This document shows, one piece after another, positions 25,792-34,336 of a stretch of DNA of 64,000 nucleotides; the first letter of the stretch is position 1; every line of letters starts with the position of its first letter. The notes beneath the pieces are model-generated. The model searched no databases. It was not told the origin of the DNA and saw only the letters and a program-made list of their open reading frames with translations. The translations under genes and the position numbers were made by a program. This stretch comes from CAVQND01 sp049518415 (GTDB lineage: Bacteria > Verrucomicrobiota > Verrucomicrobiia > Limisphaerales > UBA8199). Where the stretch lies: NCBI GenBank assembly GCA_049518415.1, contig JBEKRX010000023.1, positions 15,537-79,536 on the forward strand, read 5' to 3'.

Positions 25792-27417
25792 ATGGGCACG
25801 CTCTACTACGGCGACAACCTCGACATCTTGCGGCGCTATCTCAAGGACGAGACCGTTGACCTCGTTTATCTCGACCCACCCTTCAATTCCGCCCAAGACT
25901 ACAACGCCTTCTTCCACGAAAAAGACGGCACCGACGCCGCCAGCCAAATCCGCGCCTTCGAGGACACCTGGCACTGGAATCAGGAGAGCGAGCGCGTCTA
26001 CCAGGAACTCGTCACCCAGCCCGGCAAGGTCAGCGAGATCATGCAGGCCTTCCGCACCTTCCTCGGCCAAAACGACATGATGGCCTACCTCGCCATGATG
26101 GTTCCCCGCCTCGTCGAACTCCGCCGAGTCCTCAAACGCACTGGCTCCCTCTACCTCCACTGCGACCCCACCGCCTCCCACTATCTCAAACTGCTGTGCG
26201 ATGCAGTCATGGGCAAGGAGAACTTCCGTAACTGCATCATCTGGAAACGAACCTCAGCGCATGGGAACGTTGGAAAGCGTTTCGCCACCGTTCAAGATGA
26301 TGTGCTCTTCTACACGAAGACCGACGTCTGGGTCTGGAACCAGCAATACCTGCCCTATTCAGAGGACTACACCAAGTCCCACTACGGTCAGGTTGAGGAG
26401 AAGACCGGGCGCCGCTTTACGACAAGAGACCTGACGGCAGCGATGGAAAGAGCGTCCTCAGGCCAACTTTACGAGTGGAAGGGGATTAGGCCGCCGGCTT
26501 CCCGCTGCTGGTCTTGCGCGAAGGAGAACATGGAGAAATTTGAAGCTGACGGCCTGCTCGTCTATTCCTCGAGAGGCATGCCCCGCCTTAAGCTTTACCT
26601 TGACGAGATGCCCGGCACCCCATGCGATGACGTCTGGACGGATATATTTCCAATCAACTCTCAGGCGAGTGAGCGTCTAGGCTACCCAACCCAGAAGCCC
26701 GTCGCCCTGCTTGAGCGCATCATCAAGGCCAGCAGCAACCCGGGCCACCTCGTGCTCGACCCCTTTTGCGGCTGCGGAACGACAATTGATGCAGCCGAGA
26801 AACATAGCCGTAAATGGATTGGCATCGACATCACCCAACTTGCCACCTCCCTCATCAAGAACCGGCTCCGCGACACTTACGGCGACAAAATCGAAATCAT
26901 CACCGTCGGCGAACCGGTCACGCCCAACGAGGCCTACACCCTGGCCGAGCAAGACAAATTCCAGTTCCAATGGTGGGCCCTCGGCTTGGTCGGCGCCCGC
27001 CCGGTCGAACAGAAGAAAGGCGCTGACCGCGGCATAGACGGCAAAATCCTCTTCCGCGACGACCCCCGTGAGACCAAGCCCGAGCAAATCATCATCCAGG
27101 TCAAAGGCGGCAAAACCGGCGTCAAAGACGTTCGTGACCTGCGCGGCGTGCTGGACCGCGAGAAGGCGGCTATGGGGGTCCTCATCTCCCTCCAGCCGCC
27201 CACCCGTGACATGGTTGCAGAAGCCGTCAGCGCCGGCTTCTACGAGCACAAGACCAACAAGCAACAATACCCACGCCTCCAACTCCGCACCGTCAAAGAA
27301 CTCATGGAAGGCAAACCCATCGAGCGCCCCACCGCCTTCGCCGCCCTGGACGACACCTTCAAGAAAGCCCCGAAGGCCCCCGCCAAAGACGGCCACCAGC
27401 ACGAACTCACTCTTTAA
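25792..27417 (+). CDS. Site-specific DNA methyltransferase with Mrr-like nuclease domain
   Basis: A 541-residue protein of the beta-class (D21-type) methylases. Motif IV is VYLDPPFNS (D28-P-P-F31), and the AdoMet motif I is LVLDPFCGCGTTIDAA (D323, G327, G329), in that order, as in N4-cytosine/N6-adenine enzymes. ATG 25792 gives MGTLYYGDNLDILRRYL, the usual start for this group. Residues 380-510 form a restriction-endonuclease-like domain: GADRGIDGKI (D416), EQIIIQVKGG (Q436-x-K438) and VRDLRGVLDREKAAMGVLIS, as in Mrr-type enzymes with Q in place of E. It could modify and restrict within one chain. A PD-(D/E)XK gene converges on it with a 65 bp gap. Confidence 0.82.
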   Translation: MGTLYYGDNLDILRRYLKDETVDLVYLDPPFNSAQDYNAFFHEKDGTDAASQIRAFEDTWHWNQESERVYQELVTQPGKVSEIMQAFRTFLGQNDMMAYLAMMVPRLVELRRVLKRTGSLYLHCDPTASHYLKLLCDAVMGKENFRNCIIWKRTSAHGNVGKRFATVQDDVLFYTKTDVWVWNQQYLPYSEDYTKSHYGQVEEKTGRRFTTRDLTAAMERASSGQLYEWKGIRPPASRCWSCAKENMEKFEADGLLVYSSRGMPRLKLYLDEMPGTPCDDVWTDIFPINSQASERLGYPTQKPVALLERIIKASSNPGHLVLDPFCGCGTTIDAAEKHSRKWIGIDITQLATSLIKNRLRDTYGDKIEIITVGEPVTPNEAYTLAEQDKFQFQWWALGLVGARPVEQKKGADRGIDGKILFRDDPRETKPEQIIIQVKGGKTGVKDVRDLRGVLDREKAAMGVLISLQPPTRDMVAEAVSAGFYEHKTNKQQYPRLQLRTVKELMEGKPIERPTAFAALDDTFKKAPKAPAKDGHQHELTL

Positions 27418-27482
27418 CAAACGATAGATTCGACCAGACATCGACGTCCGTCCGGCTCAGAGCATCACTCGATTCGTGAAGG

Positions 27483-29018
27483 TTAAAGAAATATCGCGTC
27501 ACGTCTTGCCGATGCGAGCAACGAAGGAAATGTGCCTCGTTGGGCAGCACTGCGTATCTGGTCCCCATCGAGAGGCACAACAAGGGGGCGCTCGTGTGAC
27601 CCGCGGAGCATCTCTTTTTTAAATGTGTCGGTGAAACCGTTCCAAGAGATAAGAAATCCTAGAGAACTCCTTCCCCTCCTATTATGAATCTTTTTCTCGA
27701 AGAGCACAAATTCGTCCTTCCCACATTTCGCGGACCATTTTTTGCATTCGACGAGAATGAATTCCGCCTCGTCCTTAAATTCACGAGCAGTGGCGTCATG
27801 CGAAATAACGAGATCGATTTCCTCTGTTTCAGTTCGCACATTAGAGTTGACGACTCTTAGCCCCGGGACCGTGTTGAACAACTCCGCCGCCAATTGTTCA
27901 AGCGCGCGCCCCTTTTCATCCGCAGTTATGGCCAAGTCGCATGCCCGAAGCAGGTGCAGGCGCCGCTTGCACTCCTTTGCGGAGGCCTCCTGCTCTTGGC
28001 GCCTCCTTTGAAAGCCTGCCGGCAACCTCCTTGGCGCTCCCATGTCGCCGCGACAATGCAGCGGCTGAACCTTCAATATCTCACCATTGCGCAGTAAAAT
28101 AATAGAGCTTTGGGTCTCGTTTTTCGGGACGAGACGTTCGATCGATTCATCAACACCGCGCAGGACACGGTCCCAAAACGCTTCTCGATCTTTTCTAGGC
28201 CATCCAGATGGCGTTAAGGCGATGACGTCATTTCCAGCCAACCTGTGTTCAAAAGCGAGCCCGGTGGTGACGGGGTAGTAAGCTCTGTGCGCGTCATAAT
28301 CGATAATCAGTGGCTGGATTTCGAATACAAGTCCGCTCCACATTTTCCTGCCGTTCACCTGCCCGCTGAATGAAATGGCAGGGATGTCCATTCGCTGGCC
28401 GATTGCTTCAAGCTGCTTGGCAACCCGCCTCGGAATGCTCGAATTCTTCTTTAACCCGCTGCCCGGAATACCAACCCTTGTGGTTCCTATCCAAAAAGGT
28501 TTGTAAATCTCCTCCAGTTCTTCACGCTTTTTCCATTTGCCTTTTACTTGCTTGATGCTCGTGTCGAGGTTGGCCGGCAGATATGGAACGTAAGTGTTCT
28601 CACGCTTCTCGAACCATGCACCGTTGGTAAAGTGCTCCAGAGCCATCGTGTTGAAACGGCACGCCATCATTCCAGCCAATGTTTTCGCCGCCACTTTTCG
28701 GTTGGAAGTATTCTCTTTTGTTAATTTACCGAGAACCTGTCTGCCATAGATCTTGTCTCCGTCGCGTGGCGCATTCCAATCCCATTCTACGAGGTAGTGC
28801 AACTCGACAAGTGGGTTGTCCCAAGTGATCTGGCTGCCGGGTTCTTCTTCGATTGAGTGCTTGAGATTCCTGATTCCCCATTTGATCAAAGACGCGAGGA
28901 CTTCAATCCGCCAGTGCGGGTGGGCCCGCTCGTAATTGTCGAGCGCATCATGAAAAGCCTCAAAGTATTTTTCAGGAATCCAATCCCGTTCCTTTGATTT
29001 GTGGGCATTTCCCCTCAC
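27483..29018 (-). CDS. PD-(D/E)XK restriction endonuclease-like protein, unknown N-terminus
   Basis: A 511-residue protein from GTG 29018, which has AAGGAG six bases upstream and overlaps the stop of a small upstream frame (GTGA). Residues about 375-490 form a nuclease domain: LEQLAAELFNTVPGLRVVNS, EEIDLVI (D402), FILVECKKWS (E424-x-K426), IHNRRGRSSLGFLISWNGF. Residues 1-370 have no domain I recognise; conserved-looking blocks are WRIEVLASLIKWGIRNLKH and FWIGTTRVGIPGSG. The frame stays open upstream to 29456 but that part is translated repeat DNA. I infer a restriction or defence nuclease working with the methylase that faces it. Confidence 0.68.
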   Translation of the reverse strand: MRGNAHKSKERDWIPEKYFEAFHDALDNYERAHPHWRIEVLASLIKWGIRNLKHSIEEEPGSQITWDNPLVELHYLVEWDWNAPRDGDKIYGRQVLGKLTKENTSNRKVAAKTLAGMMACRFNTMALEHFTNGAWFEKRENTYVPYLPANLDTSIKQVKGKWKKREELEEIYKPFWIGTTRVGIPGSGLKKNSSIPRRVAKQLEAIGQRMDIPAISFSGQVNGRKMWSGLVFEIQPLIIDYDAHRAYYPVTTGLAFEHRLAGNDVIALTPSGWPRKDREAFWDRVLRGVDESIERLVPKNETQSSIILLRNGEILKVQPLHCRGDMGAPRRLPAGFQRRRQEQEASAKECKRRLHLLRACDLAITADEKGRALEQLAAELFNTVPGLRVVNSNVRTETEEIDLVISHDATAREFKDEAEFILVECKKWSAKCGKDEFVLFEKKIHNRRGRSSLGFLISWNGFTDTFKKEMLRGSHERPLVVPLDGDQIRSAAQRGTFPSLLASARRDAIFL

Positions 29019-29239
29019 AGTAGCTCCTTCACAATCTGCTCGTTCAACATTTCCTTCCCCGTCAGCGCGACGGTGACTTTTGGGGCGCAGCCCGCTGATG
29101 CGGCTGGGCCGGTACGGCCCAGTGAATCCGCAGGCGCAAGCGCAAAAGACGCAGCCAAAGACGCGTTCGCCCCTCCGGCCGCACACCGGCGGCTGTCCTG
29201 GCCGCAAGAAAGCATTGCCGCATCTGTACCAGCATTCAA
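29015..29239 (-). CDS. Small ORF coupled to the nuclease gene
   Basis: 74 residues, ending VTVALTGKEMLNEQIVKELL. Its TGA overlaps the GTG start of the nuclease gene, the arrangement of a translationally coupled pair. The C-terminal 20 residues look like a real protein end. The first 50 residues are A/G/R-rich and span a palindrome (CTGGGCCGGTACGGCCCAG, 29105-29123), so this may be the surviving tail of a larger gene invaded by repeat DNA. The function is not recognisable. Confidence 0.4.
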   Translation of the reverse strand: MNAGTDAAMLSCGQDSRRCAAGGANASLAASFALAPADSLGRTGPAASAGCAPKVTVALTGKEMLNEQIVKELL

Positions 29240-29480
29240 GTAAATTTACATAAATCCTGCACAGAAGGCAAAAGGCAAAGGGTTCGCATCTCAACAATTG
29301 ACAAATCGACAACTGACAAATCGACAAGTGCGGGCTCGCTTTCTGGTCCGCTGGCGGTTGAATTGCCTGCATCAAGCGGGGGACAGATGCATAAAACGCG
29401 CTGGCCGCCGGCTGAAAGCCCGTCCCGCCAAGGCGCATACGCGCCAAGCTAAGCATTACACGCCGGACTCACCTGGGTTT

Positions 29481-29526
29481 GTCCCGGAGGGACACCCGAC
29501 AATAGCCCGGCGTTTCAACGCCGGGA
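29481..29526. repeat. REP-like palindrome, CCCGGAGGGAC family
   Basis: GTCCCGGAGGGAC followed by an AATAGCC core and the palindrome CCCGGCGTTTCAACGCCGGG. Related copies: 29548-29580, 29818-29880 (CCCGGAGGGTTGGCAGACAG, then inverted arms GGTGGTCGTT/AACGACCACC) and 24358-24400 inside the sigma-70 gene (CCCCGGAGGGGCGGCAAGAT). The shared core is CGGAGGG-x-x-GGCA-x-GA-x-AGTAGCC. Confidence 0.6.
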
Positions 29527-29779
29527 AAGGGCAGCCCTAGGATCAGCCCGTCCCGGAGGGACGGCTGAACCAGCCCCGATTAGTCTCAAGCGTCCCTCCG
29601 GGACGCCGGGCCCATTGGGCGTCCCACCCGGCGCCAAGCGCCGAGCCCACTTGACCCCTTCACGCCCATTGGTCCGGTCTCGTTTTCTGCGCGCGCGCCC
29701 GCCCCCACCACGCCAGCGACCACGGCGGACAGGAGACAAAACCACACTCTGTCCATCTGCAGAATCATCCGCCGCCTCC

Positions 29780-29983
29780 CTTAGCGCCCGTGCAAGAACA
29801 AATTCCGATTTTCCCCAACCCGGAGGGTTGGCAGACAGTAGCCGGTGGTCGTTCAGGGTAAAGGGGGAACGACCACCGGGCTCCCGATTCCGAATCGGGA
29901 CTGGCGGTCGCACCCAGGAGGGGTGCCAGAGAATAATACTGCAGCTACGCCTCGCCTTCGGAATCCGTTCTTGCATGAATCCC
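29780..29983. mobile_element. MITE-like element, copy 2
   Basis: The left end CTTAGCGCCCGTGCAAGAAC (29780) and the inverted right end (minus strand from about 29983, ATGCAAGAACGGATTCCGA) bracket about 204 bp. It contains one palindrome TCCCGATTCCGAATCGGGA (29882-29900) and a CCCGGAGGG-type repeat. It is homologous in layout to 14072-14284 and has no ORF of its own. Confidence 0.45.
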
Positions 29984-30424
29984 CCCATCCCTTATAGGGA
30001 CACCACCGCGCACGAAAATGAGACTCTTGTTCCTTCGCAACGGGCTACGCGCCTATTTTCGGAGTAACCTCAAAACTCGCCTGCGCCCCGCCGGATCAAT
30101 GACCAATAACCAATACTCAATACTCAATGCTCAATTAACCCCAATCCATTACAGGGCGGCCACTTCGCATTAAAACGACGGTTTTTTTGATTTGCAACGC
30201 GCTAGGCAGCTATTCCGGAGGTAACGCTCAGGGGCAGATCGGTAAACAAGAGACCAACAAGCCGGCGGGCGAGCGTGCTGCCGTTGAAAAGTCGAATTTG
30301 GTCCTCAGACTAAACGAGCCGCGGTTTTTTCCCGTCACCGCTCGGCGGCGCTTCATACCAGGACTTCTTTAAACTGGTGTTTCTCCGGCACGTCTTCCAG
30401 CGCCATCATGCGGTAAGTCTGTCT

Positions 30425-32173
30425 CTAGGCCCCCGGGCTCGGCATCCCGATGTGCGCGCACAGCTTGCTGGCCGCCTCGGGGTTGGCCCACCTGACCAGG
30501 GCCGTAAAGTTGAGGAGGGTGGGATTGTCAGGTCTTGCGTGGAACATGCTCCTGAGACTGGTCACCACTTTCTGGTAGATGGCGGCATACTTCTCATGCG
30601 TCAGCCGGCTCACATAGGCTTCGACCACGGGCAGGGCGATCGCGTCGGTTTTCCCATCCGCGCGATACGGTATCTGGCAGAAAATCCGGATGAGGGCCAT
30701 CGACTCGGCCTCGATGAGGGCGAGCCAGCTCTGCCGGATTTCGTCGGCATCGTACTTGGCATTGAGCCGGTCCCGGATGGCGCCGGCAATCGTCGCGGCG
30801 TCGCCGCGGCGGGCGATCATCTCCTTGATCTTGGCCCAGGCCCTTTGCCGCTCGTTTTCCACAGGGTCCCCTTTCTGCGCCTCCTGCGGCAGCACCTTGA
30901 GGCCGAGAGCGGCGGCGATAGCTTGGCCGAGCGCTTCGGCCTCGGCCCTGCGAATCCGGTCGCAGCCCATGATGAACTTGACCGCCAGCCGCTGCATCTC
31001 CGGGTTGACCAGCCGCAAAAGGGCGGCCAACGACCCGGCCGGCGGCGGCTTTTGGGTCGGGATCAGGTGCCGGACGAACTCGGCCATGAGTTGGTCCAGG
31101 CCGGTGTCCGAGGTCTTGGCCGCCCGGAGCCGGAGGACGAACTTGAGGGTCTTGCCGGCCCCGCCGCCTTTGCCCACGTTGTTGAGGATCATCAGCCGAT
31201 GGTCCGGGCTGACGACAAAGGCCAGCAGCGCCTCGGCGGCGGCAATCAGTTTTTCATCCAGGTTGTCCGGCGGGCCAGGGAGCGCCAACTGTTCAATCAG
31301 GCTCGGCAGGCGCTGGGCAAACAGGATGTCCGGCGCCTCGGTGTCCGGGTGTTCGTAGAAGTGAAGCAACTCGGTGAGGAAGGTCATGCGCTGGAAGGCA
31401 TTTCTCTGGGCCCGGGCCTGGTCGGTGGGCGCCTTGCTGCGCTGAACCCGCTGATACAACGCCAGCAGGGCTTGCCGCTGGTGCGGGACCAGGGCGGGGT
31501 CTTGCTCGAGCAGCGCCTCGAACTCGTCTTTGAAGCCCAGCACGATCTCGTCCGCTTTCGGATGCGGGTTCAGCTTGGGGTCGGTGGTCAAGTCGTTGAA
31601 ATAGACCAGCGCCGGCTCGCCAAATTCGCGCACGATTCGCTCCCGGGGCACGTAGCCCTTCACGAAGCAGCGATTGGCCCGCACCACCCGCGGCGAAAAG
31701 AACAGGTCGGCCTGCTTGAGGAACGACTGCAGCATCTCGCCGTCCAGGGGCGTGTCCAGCTTGATGAGTTCCTCGACCAGCGGTTTCAACGCCGCCGCCA
31801 GGTCGCGCTTGTTTTGGTCCAAGGCCTTGAGCAGCTCCGGTTGGGACAGAACCGCATCGGCCCCACCCTTGACCAGGGCGCCAAAGAACTGGCTGACGTT
31901 GGAGTTGTGTTCGACCAGCTTGGAGAGGAACACCCCCACATCATTGAGCGGCAGCTTGCCCACCAGGCTGGAGAGAATCAGCACCAGCTCGGTGTGTGAC
32001 TTCTGCCGATGGTCAATCACTCGTTCCAGCAGCAAGTGCAGCGCCTTGGTCTCTTGGGCCAACCCGCCAAGCTCGGCACGCAGTTGCTCTACCTTCAACG
32101 TCAACGCGTGCCAGCCTTGTTGCATCTGTTCAATGGAAGCACTTGGCGTTGACTCAATTTCTTTCTCGGTCAT
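30425..32173 (-). CDS. Unknown conserved-looking 582-residue protein
   Basis: I do not recognise a family. It is an acidic-to-neutral, mostly helical, soluble protein without a signal peptide or membrane segments. Residues about 15-60 look like a coiled coil (QGWHALTLKVEQLRAELGGL). Middle blocks include FFSPRVVRANRCFVKGYVPR, PHPKADEIVLGFKDEFEALL and RLMILNNVGKGGGAGKTLKF; the last contains a glycine-rich run, but it is not a Walker A motif. Codon use looks like the neighbours and the length of the uninterrupted frame supports a real gene. It is flanked on both sides by repeat DNA and has no operon partner. Confidence 0.7.
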   Translation of the reverse strand: MTEKEIESTPSASIEQMQQGWHALTLKVEQLRAELGGLAQETKALHLLLERVIDHRQKSHTELVLILSSLVGKLPLNDVGVFLSKLVEHNSNVSQFFGALVKGGADAVLSQPELLKALDQNKRDLAAALKPLVEELIKLDTPLDGEMLQSFLKQADLFFSPRVVRANRCFVKGYVPRERIVREFGEPALVYFNDLTTDPKLNPHPKADEIVLGFKDEFEALLEQDPALVPHQRQALLALYQRVQRSKAPTDQARAQRNAFQRMTFLTELLHFYEHPDTEAPDILFAQRLPSLIEQLALPGPPDNLDEKLIAAAEALLAFVVSPDHRLMILNNVGKGGGAGKTLKFVLRLRAAKTSDTGLDQLMAEFVRHLIPTQKPPPAGSLAALLRLVNPEMQRLAVKFIMGCDRIRRAEAEALGQAIAAALGLKVLPQEAQKGDPVENERQRAWAKIKEMIARRGDAATIAGAIRDRLNAKYDADEIRQSWLALIEAESMALIRIFCQIPYRADGKTDAIALPVVEAYVSRLTHEKYAAIYQKVVTSLRSMFHARPDNPTLLNFTALVRWANPEAASKLCAHIGMPSPGA

Positions 32174-32380
32174 GTCTCGGTCGGTTTCCCACGGCCAAAG
32201 CCGGGCCCCGTCCCTGCTTGCGTTTCAGGAGGAGGCGCGCCAGCGGGAAAACGCTGTTCTCTCACGGCGGCGGCTGTTTGTTCCGCGCGGCGCAGTCCGC
32301 GCAGAATCGGCCCTCGCCTACGCTCATAGCCCCAATTGTAGCCCCCCGCCAAACCCCGTCAAGGTGCGAATCGAGCGCCT

Positions 32381-32429
32381 CCAGCCTCCAGCCTCCAGCC
32401 TCCAGCCTCCAGCCTCCAGCCTCCAGCCT
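32381..32429 (+). repeat. Heptamer tandem repeat TCCAGCC, 7 copies
   Basis: Seven exact tandem copies of TCCAGCC, the same unit as at 24661-24700 and 13085-13102. This is a good candidate for copy-number variation between strains. Confidence 0.9.
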
Positions 32430-32513
32430 CTAACTTATTTGCCCCCCCCGCCAAACCCCGTCAAGGTGCGAATCGAGCGCCCCCAACGCCTTTCCCGATG
32501 CCTTTAAACAGCT

Positions 32514-32573
32514 CCATTGCCCACATTGGCTGCATTGGCCACATTGGCCATTTTTTCCAAAAAACTGGCCAGG
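32514..32573. repeat. CATTGGCCACATTGGCCA hairpin repeat, copy 1
   Basis: A 60-bp sequence shared with 51074-51133. It ends in a hairpin, TGGCCATTTTTT-cc-AAAAAAC-TGGCCA (32545-32571), that would work as a bidirectional stem-loop. It lies between the unknown 582-residue gene and the MBL-fold gene. Confidence 0.65.
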
Positions 32574-32627
32574 CCGTGCCGATGCTCGCCGGTGGATTTT
32601 ACAGATGCCCGGGTATAAAATGGGGCC

Positions 32628-33290
32628 ATGATCGTGCTCCTGAACACCGGCGGCATTGCCGCCACCAACTGCATTCTGATTGCGGACGAGACGGCCGGGC
32701 AGGCGGTGCTCTTCGACGCGCCGGACCACACCACCGGGCCCCTGCTGGCTGAAGCCGCCCAGCGGGGCTGGGCCATAACCGGGTTATGGCTGACGCATGG
32801 GCATTTCGACCATTTCGCTGATCACGGGGTCGTGCGCGAACGCTTTCCCAAAGCGAAGGTCCTCATCCACCGGCAGGATGCCGCCAAGCTCCAGCACCCG
32901 GACTTGCAGACCCGGCTGTTCGGGCTCCCCTTTGCGATTCCGCCTTGCCGGCCCGACCTCCGCCTGGAGGACGGCCAGAGGCTCCGGGTCGGCTCGCTGG
33001 AGGTGGTCGTCATTCACACTCCCGGCCACTCGCCGGGGCATGTGGTGTATCACTTCCCCAAGGAGGACCTGCTCGTCGGTGGTGACCTCATCATCGGCGG
33101 CTCGATCGGCCGGACCGATCTGCCGGATTCCAATCCGATGGAAATGGAGGCCTCGCTCCGGAAAGTGATGGCCCTGCCGGACCAGACCCGGCTGCTGCCC
33201 GGGCATGGGCGGCCCACGACCCTGGGCGAGGAACGCCGCGAGAACCAATACCTCCGGGGCGTGCTGGAAAACCCCTCCTCCGGCCTGTAA
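32628..33290 (+). CDS. MBL-fold metallo-hydrolase (glyoxalase II-like)
   Basis: A 220-residue cytosolic protein of the metallo-beta-lactamase fold. The zinc motif is THGHFDH (H-x-H-x-D-H, about residues 56-62), and the other ligands are in HTPGHSPGH, VGGDLIIGGSIGRTDLPDSN and LLPGHGRPT. The short length (about 210-220) and the GRTDLPDSN loop are typical of the YcbL/glyoxalase II-like subgroup, which hydrolyses S-lactoylglutathione or related thioesters. The exact substrate is unknown. The leader is short. Confidence 0.9.
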   Translation: MIVLLNTGGIAATNCILIADETAGQAVLFDAPDHTTGPLLAEAAQRGWAITGLWLTHGHFDHFADHGVVRERFPKAKVLIHRQDAAKLQHPDLQTRLFGLPFAIPPCRPDLRLEDGQRLRVGSLEVVVIHTPGHSPGHVVYHFPKEDLLVGGDLIIGGSIGRTDLPDSNPMEMEASLRKVMALPDQTRLLPGHGRPTTLGEERRENQYLRGVLENPSSGL

Positions 33291-33348
33291 GGCTGCCGAT
33301 CTTTTGAGCTGGCAACTACTCCGAGCTTGTTTCCACATCTGCAACCCG

Positions 33349-33543
33349 CTAACCCTTCAATCCCGCGTCTTTGAGGATTCTGTTCAGGAGACCGGGTTTG
33401 AGAGCTTCGTTGCCGTGAACAGGAACGGTGATAAGCAGTGGCTGGCCAGGTTTCTTAAAAACGTGGTGGCTCCCCTTGATGCGCTTTAGCTCCCATCCCG
33501 CACCCTCCAGCATCCGGCAAACTTCTTTGCCGGTCCAGTTCAC
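33349..33543 (-). CDS. hicA: HicA-family mRNA interferase toxin
   Basis: 64 residues from GTG 33543: VNWTGKEVCRMLEGAGWELK, then IKGSHHVFKKPG (catalytic histidine in G-S-H-H), VPVHGNEALKPGLLNRILKD. This is the complete dsRBD-like HicA/YcfA fold, which cleaves mRNA. The start GTGA overlaps the hicB stop, so hicB is translated first. Confidence 0.9.
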   Translation of the reverse strand: MNWTGKEVCRMLEGAGWELKRIKGSHHVFKKPGQPLLITVPVHGNEALKPGLLNRILKDAGLKG

Positions 33544-33746
33544 ACGGCCACTTCTTCGATGCGAGCGCTTCCGGCGCTCAGGGTGGAAGACTCCTCTTGC
33601 AACGTCTCCAAATGGGCCTGAATGGCCTCGGCAATATTCTGCCTTACGTCTTCCAGAGTTCGGCCCTGAGAATAGCAGCCTGGCAGACTCGGAACTTCCG
33701 CCCAAAAACCACCATCTTCTTCGTGGAGAACCACTTTGAGCCTCAT
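33540..33746 (-). CDS. hicB: HicB-family antitoxin, short form
   Basis: 68 residues from ATG 33746: MRLKVVLHEEDGGFWAEVPS, LPGCYSQGRTLEDVRQNIAE, AIQAHLETL. It is the degraded RNase H-like HicB fold that occludes HicA. There is no C-terminal DNA-binding domain, so autoregulation would need another protein or another mode. The frame stays open upstream (to 33947) but that part has no HicB sequence. The order hicB-hicA with a GTGA overlap fits a coupled toxin-antitoxin operon. Confidence 0.88.
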   Translation of the reverse strand: MRLKVVLHEEDGGFWAEVPSLPGCYSQGRTLEDVRQNIAEAIQAHLETLQEESSTLSAGSARIEEVAV

Positions 33747-33998
33747 AAGCGCAGTCGTTATCGTGACCTGTTCAGTAGCTTTTTGCTGCCTCGCCGTCGG
33801 CTTGGCGGCTTGCTTAACAATGAGCCGGCTCGCGTGGGATGTCAATATAAAGATTGATCTTCCAGCCTTCCGGCTGCTGTCGTCAAAAGTCAACGGGTTG
33901 GTTCCGCCTTTTCGGACGCCTGCAACTCCGTTCGCGGCGCGCCTCACCCCAGGCTCTCAGTGCGCGGGCTTTCAGCCCGCAGCAGAGTGTTTTGAAGG

Positions 33999-34086
33999 TG
34001 GTGCCGGTGGTGGGACTCGAACCCACACGGCTGTTTAAGGCCCCAGGATTTTAAGTCCTGTGCGTCTGCCATTTCGCCACACCGGC
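33999..34086 (-). tRNA. tRNA-Leu (TAA)
   Basis: On the minus strand the acceptor arms GCCGGTG (34086-34080) and CACCGGC (34009-34003) pair, followed by discriminator A and an encoded CCA (34001-33999). The anticodon loop reads CTTAAAA, giving anticodon TAA, and the T-arm is GTGGGTTCGAGTCCCAC. A long variable arm (GGGGCCTTAAACAGCC region) identifies a class II tRNA, as expected for leucine. The mature part is 85 nt plus CCA. Confidence 0.95.
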
Positions 34087-34336
34087 AGGCCTTGATGAGG
34101 CGGCATCCAGGCTGCGCTTGCAGATCGGGCTCAACGCCGGCGCCGCTGGCGGCGCTGTAGTTACGGCCTGAAAGCCAGAGCAACCGAAAGCACCCGCCCC
34201 GCGGACGCTGGCGGCCGCAGGGCAACCGCCCAAAAGGTCATGCCCCAAGCTTGGCAAAGGCCGTGGCCGGGCGCAAGCAGCCAATGGGCGGGCTGTGGGC
34301 GCTGCCGCGGGCAAATGAAAAAGCTCCGGCGCGCCC

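Larger units (their letters stand above)
29240..30424. other. 1.2-kb gene-free, repeat-dense region
   Basis: No credible gene. Contents in order: a 15-bp-period tract around 29296-29333 (two copies of TGACAAATCGACAA); REP-like sequence at 29481-29526 and 29548-29580 (GTCCCGGAGGGAC family, followed by CCCGGCGTTTCAACGCCGGG); a MITE-like element at 29780-29983; a copy of the CAATGACCAATAA repeat at 30096-30140. The last 280 bp before the unknown 582-residue gene show nothing I can name. Confidence 0.6.
32174..32627. other. Gene-free stretch with heptamer and hairpin repeats
   Basis: No gene seen. It contains a direct repeat of CCCCGTCAAGGTGCGAATCG (32355-32374 and 32455-32474), seven tandem TCCAGCC units (32381-32429) and a 60-bp hairpin repeat (32514-32573). 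GGGTATAAAATGGGGCCATG just before the next start holds a TATAAA box at 32614-32619 but no convincing -35. Confidence 0.6.

Noticed and set aside
29019..29456. Extension of the nuclease frame to 29456
   Set aside because: GTG 29018 has a good ribosome binding site and a GTGA overlap; the extension is translated repeat DNA.
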